A stretch of 64,000 nucleotides of DNA from JASLMY01 sp965226475 (GTDB taxonomy: Bacteria; Pseudomonadota; Alphaproteobacteria; GCA-2731375). The translations under genes and the position numbers were made by a program. Below, piece by piece: positions 62,927 through 64,000 of the stretch; within the stretch, counting starts at the first letter, position 1; the number at the start of each line of letters is the position of its first letter. The notes under the pieces are model-generated. The model had not been told where the DNA came from. It searched no databases and saw only the letters and a program-made list of their open reading frames with translations. The DNA lies in NCBI GenBank assembly GCA_965226475.1, contig CBDDDJ010000002.1, forward strand, positions 248,001-312,000. The letters are read 5' to 3'.

Positions 62927-64000
62927 TGTGTGCGGCGGTGACAAATTAGACCACGGAAGCGGCGGGATTTGCCCGGCTGCGGGCGGAGTAAAACTCTGCC
63001 ACCTGTAGCCTTCGATCCTTTTCGGGATGGAAGGTGGGAGGATGTATACCGTGGACCTTTATCTACGCGTTCGGCTGGCGTGCCATGTTGATGGGCTGAG
63101 TCAGCGAGAGGCGGCGAGTCGGTTTGGCATAGCGCGAGAGACGGTGAGGAAGATGCTCGGGCACTCGGAGCCGCCTGGCTACCGCCGCCGCCAGCCACCG
63201 AAGCGCCCGAAGCTGGACCCCTTCAGGGATATCATTGACCGTATTCTGGAAGAGGACCGAACGGTTCACTGCAAGCAGCGCCACACGGCGAAGCGGATAT
63301 TCGAGCGTCTTCGCGACGAGCATGGCTTTGCGGGCAAACAGACCATCGTCAAGGATTACGTCCGGGAACGGCGCCGTCGCCAGCGTGAGATGTTCGTGCC
63401 GCTGGCGCACCCTCCGGGTCACGCTCAGGCGGACTTTGGCGAGGCGGATGCGATCATCGCCGGCGTCAAGCGGCGGGCGCATTTTTTCGCCATGGACCTT
63501 CCCCACGGCGATGCCTGCTTCGTTGCGGCCTACCCGGCGGCGGCGACGGAGGCCTGGCTGGACGGCCACAACGGGGCCTTCGCCTTCTTCGGCGGCATTC
63601 CCCAATCGATTCTCCACGACAATGACAAGTGCCTGGTGTCGCGCATCCTGCCGGACGGCACGCGGCAACGAACGCGAGCGTTCAGCGGGCTTCAATCCCA
63701 TTATCTGTTCCAGGATCGATATGGCCGCCCCGGCAAGGGCAATGATAAGGGCAAGGTGGAGGGGCTGGTCGGTTACGCCCGCCGGAACTTCATGGTTCCC
63801 ATCCCCCGGTTTGCGAGCTGGGACGCCTTCAACGCTCACCTGGAACATCAATGTCGGAGACGGGAAAGCGACGTCTTGCGCGGCCATCGCGAGACCATCG
63901 GCGAGCGGTTCGGATGCGACCGGGAGAAGCTGATGGAATTGCCGCCGGCGCCTTTCGAGGCCTGCGACAAGGAGGGCACGCGGGTCAATTCGCTCTCCCT
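62927..64000 (+). mobile_element. IS21-family element, second copy, cut by the window end
   Basis: It begins with TGTGTGCGGCGGTGACAAA, the same end as the reversed right end of the copy at 32744-35307, and runs to the last base. Orientation is opposite to the first copy. The sequence compared (end and istA start) appears identical. Confidence 0.9.
63042..64000 (+). CDS. istA: IS21-type transposase IstA (3' partial)
   Basis: The first 319 codons of istA, the same as the copy at 33693-35192: helix-turn-helix GLSQREAASRFGIARETVRK, catalytic aspartates in QADFGEAD and LHDNDKCL, and the KGKVEGLVGYARRNF glutamate segment. ATG 63042 follows GGTGGGAGG. It continues beyond the window. Confidence 0.92.
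   Translation, partial: MYTVDLYLRVRLACHVDGLSQREAASRFGIARETVRKMLGHSEPPGYRRRQPPKRPKLDPFRDIIDRILEEDRTVHCKQRHTAKRIFERLRDEHGFAGKQTIVKDYVRERRRRQREMFVPLAHPPGHAQADFGEADAIIAGVKRRAHFFAMDLPHGDACFVAAYPAAATEAWLDGHNGAFAFFGGIPQSILHDNDKCLVSRILPDGTRQRTRAFSGLQSHYLFQDRYGRPGKGNDKGKVEGLVGYARRNFMVPIPRFASWDAFNAHLEHQCRRRESDVLRGHRETIGERFGCDREKLMELPPAPFEACDKEGTRVNSLS

Noticed and set aside
62651..62941. 96-codon plus-strand ORF (NPTFGATPGIKSGPSAANRR...) before the second IS21.
   Set aside because: It overlaps the end of the SLT fragment in another frame, has no recognised family, and runs into the IS end.

Overview
The window is GC-rich DNA from what looks like an alphaproteobacterium, probably Rhodospirillales-like. 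The signs are a CtrA-type response regulator with the CtrA-specific DNA-binding helix, an alphaproteobacterial MotA/MotB pair, a gamma-butyrobetaine-hydroxylase-like protein, a BKACE enzyme and several flavin monooxygenase-type genes. No rRNA, tRNA or CRISPR array was recognised.

Layout. 1-2.2 kb: a phosphoenolpyruvate mutase/cytidylyltransferase fusion (phosphonate activation, cut by the window edge) and a short FliN-like protein. 2.3-13.1 kb: an island with an Acr3 arsenite exporter, a secreted beta-helix protein split by two different ISs, and an AT-richer sulfatase gene with two frameshifting lesions. 13.2-18.2 kb: two short minus-strand operons (luciferase-like oxidoreductase + hotdog hydratase; coiled-coil protein + GAF-GAF-PAS adenylate cyclase). 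18.2-27.2 kb: two damaged tandem IS5-type copies that decapitated an acyl-CoA dehydrogenase, then acyl-CoA dehydrogenase, ADP-forming acyl-CoA synthetase, Asp/Glu racemase-like protein, HxlR/MAPEG, an SDR and a biotin carboxylase stub. 27.4-35.8 kb: a hybrid histidine kinase split by two ISs, a CtrA-like regulator, a complete IS21-type element and a single-domain receiver. 35.8-46.9 kb: intact metabolism, including creatininase, thiolase + OB/Zn-ribbon partner, a DHA2 transporter, a gamma-butyrobetaine-hydroxylase-like/BKACE/acyl-CoA-ligase group pointing to carnitine- or betaine-like substrates, an ornithine decarboxylase-like enzyme and a beta-hydroxyacid dehydrogenase. 47-57 kb: penicillin acylase, RDD protein, motA-motB, threonine ammonia-lyase, leucyltransferase Bpt and small enzymes. 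57-64 kb: an IS1595-type element, another luciferase-like enzyme, then a graveyard of spliced gene fragments up to a second, inverted IS21 copy cut by the window end.

The strongest biology is the IS activity. Ten elements or remnants of six kinds are present. Most have visible inverted ends and target duplications, so insertions can be undone on paper; two genes (secreted beta-helix protein, hybrid kinase) become perfectly in-frame after removing two ISs each. Frameshifts, internal deletions and chimeric junctions accompany them, suggesting a genome with recent IS expansion and ongoing gene loss. The disrupted kinase lies beside a CtrA-like regulator with a candidate CtrA box upstream, so a cell-cycle-like phosphorelay branch may have been lost recently.
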